Source: Nitzschia sp. pyKryTriq1 (taxonomy: Eukaryota; Bacillariophyta; Bacillariophyceae; Bacillariales; Bacillariaceae). From it: a DNA stretch of 64,000 nt. Each line of letters opens with the position of its first letter. Within the stretch, counting starts at the first letter, position 1. Location of the stretch: assembly GCA_956465555.1 (NCBI GenBank), contig OY101122.1, positions 135,001 to 199,000 on the forward strand. Reading direction: 5' to 3'. Below, piece by piece: positions 22,087 to 32,959 of this stretch. The notes beneath the pieces are model-generated. The model worked only from the letters and a program-made list of their open reading frames with translations, did not search any database and was not told the DNA's origin. The translations under genes were made by a program, and so were the position numbers.

Positions 22087-23966
22087 TTTTGCTTCGTGTT
22101 GTTATGCTGCTTCTTGTTGTTTTGTTAGAGGCACGATAGTACTGGCAGGAGCTCAGGATTCGGATGATTTGTTCTTTTCTGGCTCTCTACTCTACTACTA
22201 GTAGCTAGTAGCAGTAGTATGAATACTCTACGAGTAGTGCTAGTAGAGCTAGGCTACTGTAGCGAAAAGTGAGACTCGTTTTCTTGCGTCCATGATGTTG
22301 TGATGATAGAGTTCGCGAATGTGCATTCCTTCCGAAGAACACTTCAACACCTTCTACGATTAGTGATGTTGTTGAAGTACGCCGACCCCGGTTCTTGGAA
22401 GCGAAGCTTATTTTTCTCCGAAGAAATGTCATTGGATTGGCGCTTGAATCAATTTCACCAAAGAAATACCGGGTAGTATTATATTTTTCTGATACGTCAC
22501 ATACAACAACAACATGCGAATCCTTATCCACTACTACTGTAACCAGGCAGACACCACAAAAGTTCTGAATTAGGAGGTTGGCGCATGAAGAAAAAAAAAT
22601 ATCATTTCTTTACCAGTGAAATAATAATATCATTTCTTTACCAGAATGCCAGAGCCAAACACTCCGTCCACGACGCAAGAAGTAAGCAAGGGCTCTTAAA
22701 AGATCTGCTGCAATGCATGGGCACATGAAGAATCATCATCTCTACTAGATAGAGTACCGGTACAAGATCAATTTGATGCCTGCGATCAGGCACCATAAAT
22801 CTCTCAACTACCGGTAGTAGCTGTACCTGCTGGCTGGCTGTACCGAAGTAACTCTCGTTGTCCGGCGGGACCATTCTTCGTAGTACCGCAGCTATTCGCA
22901 AGAAGGCTTCCCGATAGAACATTCTTTCGACGCTTGTAGTACTACTACTACGTCTACTAGTAGTAGATTTTGGAATTTTCACGATGACCAACAACGGTCC
23001 GCCTACTAGTAGTAGTAGCAGCAGTACTCTCTCTACTACTAATAGAAAAGAGCGTCCTCGTTGTCATCTGCTGCGCCCCGTCTCTTCTTGTTCCTCCGTT
23101 TTCGTAGAAGTGCGTTCTCGCGAAGACGACTGCGAACCAGCACCGATCAGGTAGTACTGTACAGTACCGGTACTGCTACTACTGTATCAGCATGTTCTTC
23201 ATTCTTGCGTCGTCATCATCCTCATTTATTAGACGCAAAAAGCAAGGCGGGAGAAATAATGAATAGTAGTATCAATGTGTGGTGGTAGGATTGGGCTTCC
23301 GAAGAACATCAATCTAAAAGAAGTACTAGTATAGGAGTACTACTGTACCGGTACAGTAGTGCCAGATCATTGCTTCTTGCTAGCTCTGAAAGACTTCTTA
23401 GTAGGTACTATTATTTTTGAAGGGGTGGTGATGGCCGGTGGTGAAAGGTTGGGGCGACGTACAGTACTAGCTACCACTAGCTATTAGTGCGTTTCTAAAC
23501 TTCTTTGATTCTTCTTGTTATTACTACATCTAGTAGTAGTACTGCAAGCCAAGCCATCACCATCCTAGTAGTAGTATCTCATTTCGTCTCCACAAACGAC
23601 ACATGCGAGCTCAATAGCTACTACTAGCTAGAACGTTTTTCCAAAAGTCCTACGGGTACTGTACTAGTACTACTGGGAATAGTATAAGTCAGCTATTATT
23701 GTCAACGTGAAAGTCGGAGTAGTAACCAGCTGGTATGATGTAGTTCGTGGGAGTCTTGCCGCCGCCGCCGCCGCCGCTTGAGTGGTTTGTATAATATGTT
23801 GTATGTACATACAACGACGACTGCGGGGGGGGTCGTCGTCGTCGTTGTTGGTGGTGCACGGGGTCGCAACTCCAAGAGTCCAGTCCAGTCCAGTCCAGTC
23901 CAGCTTGTTTGTTTGTTTGTTTGTTCATGAGGAAGAGGAAGAAGAGGAACTGCTGGCATCATCATC
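22087..23966. other. Intergenic, palindrome-rich
   Basis: About 1.9 kb with many TAGTAGTAG, ACTAGT and GTACTGTAC strings and four TACCGGTA palindromes (22755, 22809, 23165, 23346). A CAGTC repeat at 23880-23904 adjoins a TTTG repeat (23905-23923). Small frames exist on both strands, but none has conserved-looking content or splice support. Confidence 0.4.
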
Positions 23967-24765
23967 CTAGTCGGATAAAGATCCTAAAGAGCAAAGCTCC
24001 ATGGATCGTTCCGACCGTACCAGTCCTCGGCAGAGCCGCTTTCTGCTGCTGGGCATCATGAACGGTGATGATGATGATGATGATGACGCTTCGTCTTTGG
24101 AAGCGGACAACAGGGATAAGCGATCTGCTAACAGATCCATGCTGTGTTGTCCCTCCCCATGCTCCAACAAACGGAGAAAGCAATGGCTTCGAGATCGTTT
24201 GGTAGTGGTGGTGGTAGTGCTGGTGGTAGTGCTGGTGCTGGTGCTGGCAAGACTGCTGCTGCTGCTGCTTCTGCTTGGTCCATCCCCAAGGTCTGGATTA
24301 TGATTATTTTGATGAAGTGGAGCGTGATGATGGCGCTTGCTCATCATCATCCTATCTTGTTGGGCGGTGATGATGATGGAGGAAGATCGTACTACGATGA
24401 CTTGATTGGCACCATGATCGTGCGATGATTCTTGGAGCAGGTTGAGGTTGTACATGATAATATTATTATTATTATGCTGCCTGATGTTAGTCGATCTTGG
24501 ATAGAATGATTGATTGATTGGTAGCTAGGATAGAACTGTTGTTTGTTTGTTGTCAATGTGGTTGTTTGATGGTCGGAATAATGGGAACAACAACACGATG
24601 ATGAATGATGATGTTAGTAGTGGATGGAGACGGTTTTGTACTCCGTGCCATTACCAGTATGATGTACCGTACACTTACGTCGCCTCGATAGTCGATAGTA
24701 GGATCGAATAATGATGATGATGCGTTGGCTTGATTGAGAATTTCGTTGAAGTCGGCTTCCGCCAC
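23967..24765 (-). CDS. Two-exon Ser/His-rich short protein (member E), 5' end uncertain
   Basis: The 3' exon (24476-23967) joins a 5' exon (24679 and upstream) through a 202-bp intron with donor GTAAGT, a GACTAAC branch-point candidate and acceptor GGCAG, all in phase 0. The 5' exon encodes AEADFNEILNQANASSSLF and then DPTIDYRGD; the 3' exon continues HNNNNIIMYNLNLLQ. There is no ATG in the 5' exon before an upstream stop, so the true start is either in another exon or at the internal ATG at 24455. It shares HHHAPLHQ and a MYNLN start with member A. It ends RKRLCRGLVRSERSMELCSL plus GSLSD, perhaps a distant version of the family tail. Function unknown. Confidence 0.42.
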
Positions 24766-25561
24766 GTTCTTTAAGGATTAGTTTTTGTACTTATTGACTA
24801 GAAAATGCGATCGAATGGAAAGCCAATCATAGGTCTTGATTTGGTGTATGTCAGAATGCACTTGATGTCCGTACGAATTCGATTGCTGGCTGGGTTCGAT
24901 CGTCGTCGTCGTCGTCGTCGTTGTCACGCTACTCGTATGGAAGGAATCCGTAGACTACTGTACCAGTACTTGTACTACTGTGCTACATAACATTCTACCG
25001 GTATTCGCGTGCAAGTATTGGATATGACGTGATGATGTATGTTAGGGGTGATATGTGTGACGTGATGTGACGTGATGCGCAGAGATGATGTCAGAATTCT
25101 GTCTGAAAGTAAAAAGATTTCCCACCGCTATATGTCAGTTTTGTTTTTTCCAACATTAATTGGCGACTGAGCTCCAAATATTGAATGACGTACCTTTATT
25201 CTACCAATCAAAGTGCAGACGACACGTCACTTCTTTATTCAGTGCTGAATCCAACTTACTGTACGGTTCTGTACCTCGTACGGCCGGGGGACTGGCGTAC
25301 GTACCGGTACAGTACAGTACGGTACGAGTACTGGATGTAGAAGATGTTGTGAAGAAGATGTACTTCGTACCGGTACGGTAAGTGTTTCGTCGGATGCATC
25401 ATCGTCAAAAGCAAAACAGGGAGAAAAAGAGGAACGACGATGAATAACTAAGTGACTCCATACACGTAATAGTATTGAGCTCAAACAAACACACGAAGCT
25501 TATTGGATCTCTATTTTCATCTCGTCTAGACTACTACTACTACTACTACTACTACAACAAT
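24766..25561. other. Intergenic upstream of plastid-protein gene
   Basis: Contains a GTC-repeat tract (24900-24921) and three TACCGGTA palindromes (24996, 25302, 25368), the last two within a dense GTAC-rich block 200-300 bp before the downstream start codon. This is a plausible promoter region for the gene at 25562. Confidence 0.4.
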
Positions 25562-26992
25562 ATGGCTTTCACCACCACAGAAGGACGACGAGCCGCCTCC
25601 TGCTGCCGCCGACATCATCAGCACGGCTCGATCGCGCCGCTACCGGTAGTAGTCCTCGTTGTCTTCTGCTTGGGCGTGGTACTTCTTCCCTTTCGAGGAT
25701 CCCAGGCCTTTGTCCCGTATCCTTCGAGCAGTAGTTGGAAAGCAACCACCACCACCACAAGTAGTGGTTCATTCTTCGCGGCATTGGTGCCCAGTACTAC
25801 TACTATTCTTCTTTTTGCACATCATCATCATCATCATCATCAATTCAATGGTGGATACGACGCTTCCAAGGCCTCGGTCGTGATGTGGAATCCAATGCAA
25901 GCTGCGGAATTTCTCATTTACCACACGGGAGATCCTCAATCTGCTGGTCGACAGCTCCAGCCGCTGATCCAACATTGGACTGGAACGAATGTGGGTGAAT
26001 TCCTGACTCGACTGTATCTAGGAGAAATAGTAGTAGATACTGCTGCTGCCGCTCCTGCTCCTGACAAGCTTACCTTCGAGTCACGGAACGTCCGGACACC
26101 GCAATGGAAGGGATTAGCCGATGACCAAGGCCGTCAAGCCTTGAAGGATTTGTTACGGGTAGCCCTACCCGATCAAGTGTTGGAACCTCCGGAGATTACC
26201 CGATTTGCCGAAACCTTTCTATTAAGAGAGCATACATGGCCTGCTACTACGGCTGCTATCAGCAGCAGCAGCAGCACCACCACCACCACCAATCAAACGA
26301 CCGCCACCAGCACCACTACCACAGCCACAACGCCGACTCTGGAAAAGGACAGTTTTGCGAGTTTGGGTCACACGGCTGAAATCGCGAAACTCTTTGCGGC
26401 GCTACGAATGGAACGTCATGGAGCATTATTTACGGCCGACGACGTTTTGAGTATGGTCCTCTTGCCCGAACACAATGCCCAAGAACAATCGGTATTATTT
26501 TTACAAATGCACGATTTCTTTTGGCATATCGGCATTCGATTGACAGCCTCGGAAAAGATTGACATAGTCCAAGGTATGGCACAAAGTGGATGGGGACCGG
26601 CGAATATTGCCAAGTTTATTTCCAATATACAAGAAGTACCGGAACATGAAAAAATTGGCTTCCAGCCTACTAGTACTATGAGAGAACCGGCAGCAGCAGA
26701 TGATGATGATGATGCTACAAAGCAATCCTTGGGCTTGTCGGCCTTTTCTGCGCAAGAAGAAGAGGAGGAGGAGGACGACGATAATGATGACGACAACGAA
26801 ATGGTTCCTTCCTACTTTGGTGGAGGAACCACACAAGAGTACCTTAGTACTACTTCCGCGGCATCCGGCAATAATAACAACAACAATGAACTCAAACGAC
26901 GGTGGACGGAATCGGGGTATACCCCTATCCCTCAGTTTACAGATGAATCATGGTGGCCAGAAAACAACACCCCGACGACTCTGCCATCATGA
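25562..26992 (+). CDS. Plastid-targeted protein of unknown function
   Basis: 476 residues. The N-terminus has a basic stretch, a hydrophobic signal-peptide core (about residues 29-43, PVVVLVVFCLGVVLL), and then RGSQAFVPYPSSSSWK. The Ala-Phe cleavage motif followed by a Ser/Thr-rich transit region is the diatom bipartite plastid signal. The mature part has two helical regions, about WNPMQAAEFLIYHTGDPQSA and, later, TAEIAKLFAALRMERHGALF with MHDFFWHIGIRLTASEKIDI. They are separated by a Ser/Thr linker. The C-terminus is acidic and ends in Trp/Pro-rich sequence. I recognise no named domain. I used the ATG at 25562; upstream in-frame sequence has no better ATG and encodes a poly-Tyr tract from a CTA repeat. 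Confidence 0.75.
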   Translation: MAFTTTEGRRAASCCRRHHQHGSIAPLPVVVLVVFCLGVVLLPFRGSQAFVPYPSSSSWKATTTTTSSGSFFAALVPSTTTILLFAHHHHHHHQFNGGYDASKASVVMWNPMQAAEFLIYHTGDPQSAGRQLQPLIQHWTGTNVGEFLTRLYLGEIVVDTAAAAPAPDKLTFESRNVRTPQWKGLADDQGRQALKDLLRVALPDQVLEPPEITRFAETFLLREHTWPATTAAISSSSSTTTTTNQTTATSTTTTATTPTLEKDSFASLGHTAEIAKLFAALRMERHGALFTADDVLSMVLLPEHNAQEQSVLFLQMHDFFWHIGIRLTASEKIDIVQGMAQSGWGPANIAKFISNIQEVPEHEKIGFQPTSTMREPAAADDDDDATKQSLGLSAFSAQEEEEEEDDDNDDDNEMVPSYFGGGTTQEYLSTTSAASGNNNNNNELKRRWTESGYTPIPQFTDESWWPENNTPTTLPS

Positions 26993-27420
26993 TGATGATG
27001 ATGATAAGAAGAAGCAGTAGTACTACGATGAGTATAAGATATCTTTTTGCAGTCCACTAGTACTAGTACTTGGACTAGTACTTTAGTAGTACTACTACTA
27101 TAATAGTAGCTATTGTTGTAGCTATAACTTGTAGTATTACAGGCATGATGATGTATAGTATTGCGTTTGTATGATTTGGATTTGATTAGTAGTATGTTAC
27201 TAGTAGTAGCGGAATGAGTAGCGGAATGATTGATATAATGGTCAGGGAGAAGAATGCTGGCTGCTATGTGCTGGATTAGTTCGTAGTAGGTGGATAGCGT
27301 GTAAAATTCCTTTGTAGCGGCAGAAGCAGCAGCAGCAATTGAGTGGCATGATCATAGAGAGAGGGAGAGAGTTCTTGCAGAGTGCGATGCGAGGCGCCAT
27401 ATTGTATTTTTGGTTTGTTA
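26993..27420. other. Short convergent intergenic region
   Basis: Lies between convergent genes, rich in ACTAGTACT/TAGTAG strings; probably the two 3' UTRs. Nothing else seen. Confidence 0.4.
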
Positions 27421-28206
27421 TTAGGCGGCCACAGCCACTGTGGGCGGCTTGAGTAGAAGAACATTGGAAAGGATGCCTTCAAACTCTTGCACCGTAAAGC
27501 AGCACTGTGTTTCAGCGAGGCCTTGGGAGCAGAGGATGTTCTCCACCATTTCGAGGCGATCACAAGCTTGCTCGAATTCATCGCACTCGTAGAGGATTTG
27601 GGCCGAGTTGTTCAAGGCACCAACCTTGAGTAGGAAAGACACATCATCAAAAGGGATCTGCTTGTTGGAAGAAGATGATGATGATGATCGCTTTGGTGAT
27701 GGTGCGACGTTCAGAACGATTTGAAAGCAGGACTTGTAAAGTAACGCGGCCTTGTCCAAGAGAGAAGCCCGAACGTTGCCGAGCTGGAGCAACGACGCTT
27801 GGTGTTGGTGGAGAAGAGCAATGTTAAAGATCACACACGAGATGTAGATCTGGATGGCGCTTGGCTCTGACTGGCTGGTGTTGGGAAACAGCCGAAACAT
27901 TCGTTTGTAGACGAAGTTGCTCTCGGGGCTGCTTGGTTCGTGGGGCTGGAGGGCAGCGCAAGGGCTATCGATGATAGCGGCAAAGTTGCAACCCATAGCT
28001 TCGGTTGGCGAGGAGCTGTCTTGTTCTGAGCTGCATGCATCGTTCTGTTCTTCAGTCCCTTGATTCACAAGCATGGTCTTGAGAGTTCGAAGCGACTTTG
28101 TGAAGAGGACAATTCCTTCTTGCATGTCACTTTCTTCAGCGGATCGGGCGAGAAGCTCGATGGCTTCGTTGTTCAATTGGACAGCGTCGTTCAGAGAATT
28201 GGTCAT
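27421..28206 (-). CDS. TPR-like helical protein, algal expanded family
   Basis: 261 residues with an ATG at 28206. The start is AVQLNNEAIELLARSAEESD with EGIVLFTKSLRTLK, the pattern of a tetratricopeptide-type helix pair. The middle has IQIYISCVIFNIALLHQHQA and the end has LLKVGALNNSAQILYECDEF followed by a short hydrophobic tail ending in AVAA. The gene at 62534-63259 has the same order of elements (KVMTRSLQLIK; VYSAAVVYNIAVAHH; LLLNTIFLRRAPNQIAPAA), so the two are diverged paralogs. Helical scaffolding is likely; a specific function cannot be given. A run of Ser occurs in the middle. Confidence 0.7.
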   Translation of the reverse strand: MTNSLNDAVQLNNEAIELLARSAEESDMQEGIVLFTKSLRTLKTMLVNQGTEEQNDACSSEQDSSSPTEAMGCNFAAIIDSPCAALQPHEPSSPESNFVYKRMFRLFPNTSQSEPSAIQIYISCVIFNIALLHQHQASLLQLGNVRASLLDKAALLYKSCFQIVLNVAPSPKRSSSSSSSNKQIPFDDVSFLLKVGALNNSAQILYECDEFEQACDRLEMVENILCSQGLAETQCCFTVQEFEGILSNVLLLKPPTVAVAA

Positions 28207-30448
28207 TTTGAATGTTAGGATTTGTTATAGAACAAAGAGGAAAAGTTGAAAGATGAATGATACGCTTCAATTTGTTTTTATGATACCGTTGTCCCTCCTC
28301 CATTATTAGGAGGTTTGTCCTCGGGAAAGACAGAAGATAGACAGCTGCCTGCAGATCGTAATGAACAACTTCCACTTCTTCCTCATTATTCTACAGACCG
28401 ATTGTGAGAAGCCGGCGCTGGATTGTATTACAGCACATTACTGTACCAGATTTCCACCACGTAGGCGAAGTTTTCGTCCAGTCTCCTATGCCCTTCTCCA
28501 ATGCTGAGATGCCGAGCAATAGCCCTTCACGAACGCTGATACTCGAAGTTTCTCGCAACTTGAAGAAGACAAAACTCAAAGGCCTCTGACACTAGTGGCG
28601 GGGCGGTGGAATAAAGCACGACAGATGCCTCTAGTACCTCACAAAACGAACACCTCTCCTCATTGACCAATGGCAACAGCGAATTGTCTGACGTTGCAAG
28701 TTTTGGACAAAACCAAAATGTCAGTTGGGGCATAATAATAAAAAGCTGCAGCTGTCGAAAGAGACAAGAGTCGCTGCATTGCGTGCGTGCGTGGCGAGTA
28801 CTCTACGTCGGTCTTAGTACCGTACCCGTAATGCACGGTACAAGCCGGTCATAATAAAAAAGAATGACTGAGGCACAGAGAAGGAGTAATCCAACACTTT
28901 AGTGGAGATCGTAGGCTATTATTTATTCTCGTGTAGAGACGTTGTTCCATATTATTATATCCCTCGCGCTACTGTTCCATTTAACCGCATCAGCTACTAG
29001 CTTCTGCATAATCGTAGACTACACGTACCACTCGCTACATAACTCGTAGTGCACGACGACTCCTCCTCTCTATCGATCCACCTTATGCCTGCTCGTATGT
29101 AAAGCATAATCGAATGCTTCTATCCATTCTTCCGAACAAGCGAAGCCTCGACAGTGTTGATTGATGGCGTTGTTGATGAAAATCTTTTTCGTTTGAGCTT
29201 TGTGTATTCTTCGTAGACTATCGTACTACATACCGGTACGAGATACGATCTCTATCGTTCTCTCTGCCGATACCTGATTTGAGAAGGAAACGAGGGGTTG
29301 CAAAAGATTTCCTCTACTGTATGATCGTGGCCTTCACTTACCGGTGCTACAGTACAGTTCTACGGTACTGTATGTGTAGCCGACCGGCGAACAATCGCAT
29401 CAAGCCGAGGGCGGCGGTTTGATGCCAATGACACCGCTGTGGTCCCGTGTGCTGTGCGAAACTGCAAAAAGTGCGAAACGCAAACGAGAAGCCCCCGCCG
29501 TGCGTGCGTGCGTGTTGCGTACTGACTGTACGAACACAAATGAGAACCAATACAGTACCAATACAACAATACAAGTATGTGCCGTTGGTGAAGGTCTCTC
29601 GTCTAACATCATATATTGGTTACTACACAACAAGAGCTACCGTACTTTGCTGAGAGAGGAGAGAGCAGAGATAGCGTATTTCGTAGAGAGCAGGGTCAAA
29701 TAACAACTCATGCTGCTGTAGCGCTCCGCAACATGACCGCTCTACTCTACTACAGGTGTAATAGTGTCAACGACAATGGATGCCGACTATCTAGACAGTT
29801 TAGCTAGGGATACGGCACTATAGCTGCTAAGGTAAATAACAATAATATTATCCCACCATCACCGCCATGATGGTTGTTGTTGCCGCCAGCAGCAACAAAG
29901 CATCCTACTAGTAGTTAATGGGAGCTATATGGAACTCAATAGAATCAAGGCCGACGTCGAAAAGCGCGGTCGTTACTTTCTGCTACTGCTGCTGATTATC
30001 ATGATCATAATTATGGCTCTCCTCCGATTAGTATTCCATCATGATCATGAATATGAAAACTGCTCCTCCAAAAAGTGCCGATAAGCGAGCGCGGTGAACC
30101 AAAAATAATGGGACGCGAGTATCTATCAAGGAAAGGCAGGCTAACTGTGCGACATGTCTTATTCTTATGGTTATTAGGGGAAGTTTTCCGTTAATTTTGA
30201 AACATATACATTACGATATGCAATTATACATTTCTGAGTACGAGCAAAACACGCCTGTCAGGCACTTTCTCAGCACAGCAGGTCGCGAGTCGTCAGTCAA
30301 AAAATAATGGTGCAATTATTACCTCGATCAAAAATCATCAACCATCTATTCTCGCACTGCATTCATTCATTTTTTCGATATCCGATGAATCGATAATGAA
30401 GAAATGAGCACACCTTATTTACTGCTGTATCACCATCCGTTCGTTTCT

Positions 30449-30481
<33 letters not shown>

Positions 30482-30555
30482 CTATCATCAAAAACGCCCA
30501 TCCACCACCACTTCCATAACATTTCAAAAAGAAGAACGACATCATCATCATCATC
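28207..30555. other. Divergent intergenic region, 2.3 kb
   Basis: Promoter-containing region between a minus-strand TPR-like gene and a plus-strand GT47 gene. It contains short frames at 28391-28733 (minus strand) that I cannot support, one TACCGGTA at 29231, GTGCGTGC repeats near 28778 and 29497, and an ACA tract (30450-30480) 75 bp before the GT47 start. No RNA gene seen. Confidence 0.4.
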
Positions 30556-32589
30556 ATGCACCCGCCGTCGTCGATCTACATATTCGCGATGCTACTTGCG
30601 GTCCTAGTCATCCTCGTCAATCAAGGACGATTGCTGAGACTCGTCGAGTCCAAGCTGTTAGTATTGCCATCGTCCCACGACGACGACCGTTATCATCATG
30701 TCGACACGACGGCAGCACACGATGCATTTTCTTCGGCTCTACTATTAGCTCGAGGAGCTTCAGGAGCTGCTACTGGTATTTCTTCTCGACTGGAGCATCA
30801 TCATCATAAGCAGGAGGACAGCACCACGTTACTATTACTATCAAAAGAAGAAGACCAAGACTGTCCCTTTCGAGATTCGCCCTTGTATCGATCCGTCTTT
30901 GTGTATCCCAGCCCCAACGACAATGACGAGTGGGAAGGAGACATTTTGTCGGAATACGGTGCGGCGATGAATGCCACTTCTTGGCCTTGGATCGACATTG
31001 ATCAGCAGACTCGCACCAATGGTACCGTCCATTACGATCCGACCAGTCAGTCGGTACAATATACGACCGAACTGCTGGTCCGCGACATTTTGACCCATCC
31101 CGCTTCGTGCCTTCGCACGTACAATCCCGACAATGCCAAACTCTTTTATGTTCCGTACTTGCCATCTGTCGAATATCATAAAGGATCATCGTCCACCTTG
31201 GGAGATTATGAAACCAGTTCCTTTGGACAAGCCCTGATGGATGCGACTGGGCATGGAGATTATCGAGCCTGGGAATCGACCTTTGGTTTGACGTCGCGAT
31301 ACTGGCAACGACGAAAGGGTGCCGATCATATTTTGGTCTTTTCCGAACCCTTGCATGGTTTGTACCACCCCAAGTCGAAACGTGGATCCTTTCATTTCAT
31401 TCATACCCAAAAACAATTGACACCACCCATTGTCATTTCGGTCGAACTCAGTCGGACCTTTGTCGAAAAATATCCTCATTGTGCTCGAAAGAATATCCTC
31501 ATGCCGTATCCCAATACCGATGGAAATTGGTTTAATGGAGTCTATGAGAAACGTGCCAAGAAATTATATCAAGCTGGACTAGTAAAAGCATTCGATGCTA
31601 GTAATTCCATCACCACACCAGCGACTCTTCCTGCCGAACTCGAACTATTCTCATCACTGTCTCGTGGTGATCATACTTGGCACCAACAAGAACAACAACA
31701 TCTCCAGCCCCGTCCACTCGCTCAATTCTACAAGGGTGGTAATCATGGAACCTGTACGCGTCTTCGGAAAGCCCTCCAAACCGACTTTCGATGTACCGAG
31801 TCGGCGCGAGTGTTGAAAAAAGCGCAGGAGCGACTCCACAACAACAAGAACAAGAACAAAAAGAACTTGGATGACTACACCTTGGCGTATCGACAGGCTA
31901 CCTTTTGTCCTTGTCCGGGAGGTGATTCTCCCTCGGCCAAACGCATGTTTGATGCCTTGCATGCAGGATGCATTCCACTCATTTTAAGTCATGACTTTGT
32001 TTGGCCATTTTCCCCAGAATTCGATACCACCGCTACAACTACGACGACCACGATGATGATGAATGCTATTACTACGAATACTTCATCCTCGCCGACGACC
32101 ACGGCTCCTCAGCTCTTGGATCCCAATGACTTTTCGATACGACTCAAGGCAGAAGACTATCAGGATGCTTCTTACAATGAAAAATGTGAAATTGTTCTTC
32201 CAACAAAGTCATCGGGTGAGGATGATGATGATACTAACTCTAGTACCACTACTACATCCCAGCAGCACCAGCAGGAGGAGCAGCAGCAGCCTCAAAGAAC
32301 AAGAACGATTCAGCAATTCCTGGAGGAAACCATTTCTTCTACCGAGCTCTTGCGTCTGCGACAAGGCGTCCAGCGTGCCGCCGACCACTACGCCTACTAT
32401 AAACGGCGTCCCGACTTGCCTTTGAATCCCCTGCAAGAACGTGTCCTTCCCGATGGAGGGGCGGCTCATGCTCTCGTCCAAGCCTTGGCGGAACGGGCCG
32501 AGGGGGTCCTATGGCCCGCCTGTCAAAGGGAATTGGAACAAGGATCGGCCAAACCCAAGCAACGGGATGCGAGAGCGTTTCGATGCTAG
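30556..32589 (+). CDS. Exostosin-like glycosyltransferase (GT47)
   Basis: 677 residues. An N-terminal membrane anchor (SSIYIFAMLLAVLVILVNQG, about residues 5-24) indicates a Golgi type II protein. The exostosin domain shows FVYPSP, DNAKLFYVPYLPS, HILVFSEPLHG, IVISVEL and PLAQFYKGGNHGTCTRLRKA. It then shows the family's nucleotide-sugar region ATFCPCPGGDSPSAKRMFDA followed by LHAGCIPLILSHDFVWPF. Low-complexity Thr and Gln tracts interrupt the C-terminal part. GT47 enzymes transfer sugars such as GlcA, Xyl, Gal or Ara to cell-wall or proteoglycan chains; the donor here is unknown. No intron is needed. The ATG at 30556 was chosen because it directly precedes the anchor. Confidence 0.88.
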   Translation: MHPPSSIYIFAMLLAVLVILVNQGRLLRLVESKLLVLPSSHDDDRYHHVDTTAAHDAFSSALLLARGASGAATGISSRLEHHHHKQEDSTTLLLLSKEEDQDCPFRDSPLYRSVFVYPSPNDNDEWEGDILSEYGAAMNATSWPWIDIDQQTRTNGTVHYDPTSQSVQYTTELLVRDILTHPASCLRTYNPDNAKLFYVPYLPSVEYHKGSSSTLGDYETSSFGQALMDATGHGDYRAWESTFGLTSRYWQRRKGADHILVFSEPLHGLYHPKSKRGSFHFIHTQKQLTPPIVISVELSRTFVEKYPHCARKNILMPYPNTDGNWFNGVYEKRAKKLYQAGLVKAFDASNSITTPATLPAELELFSSLSRGDHTWHQQEQQHLQPRPLAQFYKGGNHGTCTRLRKALQTDFRCTESARVLKKAQERLHNNKNKNKKNLDDYTLAYRQATFCPCPGGDSPSAKRMFDALHAGCIPLILSHDFVWPFSPEFDTTATTTTTTMMMNAITTNTSSSPTTTAPQLLDPNDFSIRLKAEDYQDASYNEKCEIVLPTKSSGEDDDDTNSSTTTTSQQHQQEEQQQPQRTRTIQQFLEETISSTELLRLRQGVQRAADHYAYYKRRPDLPLNPLQERVLPDGGAAHALVQALAERAEGVLWPACQRELEQGSAKPKQRDARAFRC

Positions 32590-32959
32590 TAGTAGACGAG
32601 TTAGGAGCTACTACTATCCTTTTTAGTACGAGTAGCAGATTACGCGCGAGATGTTCATACTAAGGATCGAGCCTATGGTAGTAGTTGTCAATCATCGTCT
32701 GCACCTGCACCGAGTTGAAGCTCAATGGCATGGATCATGAAGACACCACCAGTACGCAATATCCGAACAATACAGGAGATTCCGAACCTGTCGCGACCTT
32801 TCTAGCTAGAAAGGTCATTGCTTGCTATGTGATTTGCCTCTGCCGACGTCATTATTATTTATTTCATGATGATAACAATATTATTATGACGACTGGGCCA
32901 CGCTATACCGGTACCTTTTTGCCCATCAACTCATCTTCTCTCGCGCAGTATTGAGTTGG
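32590..32959. other. Convergent intergenic region
   Basis: 370 bp between the 3' ends of the GT47 and 2OG-dioxygenase genes, with one TACCGGTA palindrome at 32906. No gene seen. Confidence 0.4.

Noticed and set aside
28391-28733. Two minus-strand frames that might be a decayed gene
   Set aside because: No splice sites join them convincingly and I recognise no family.
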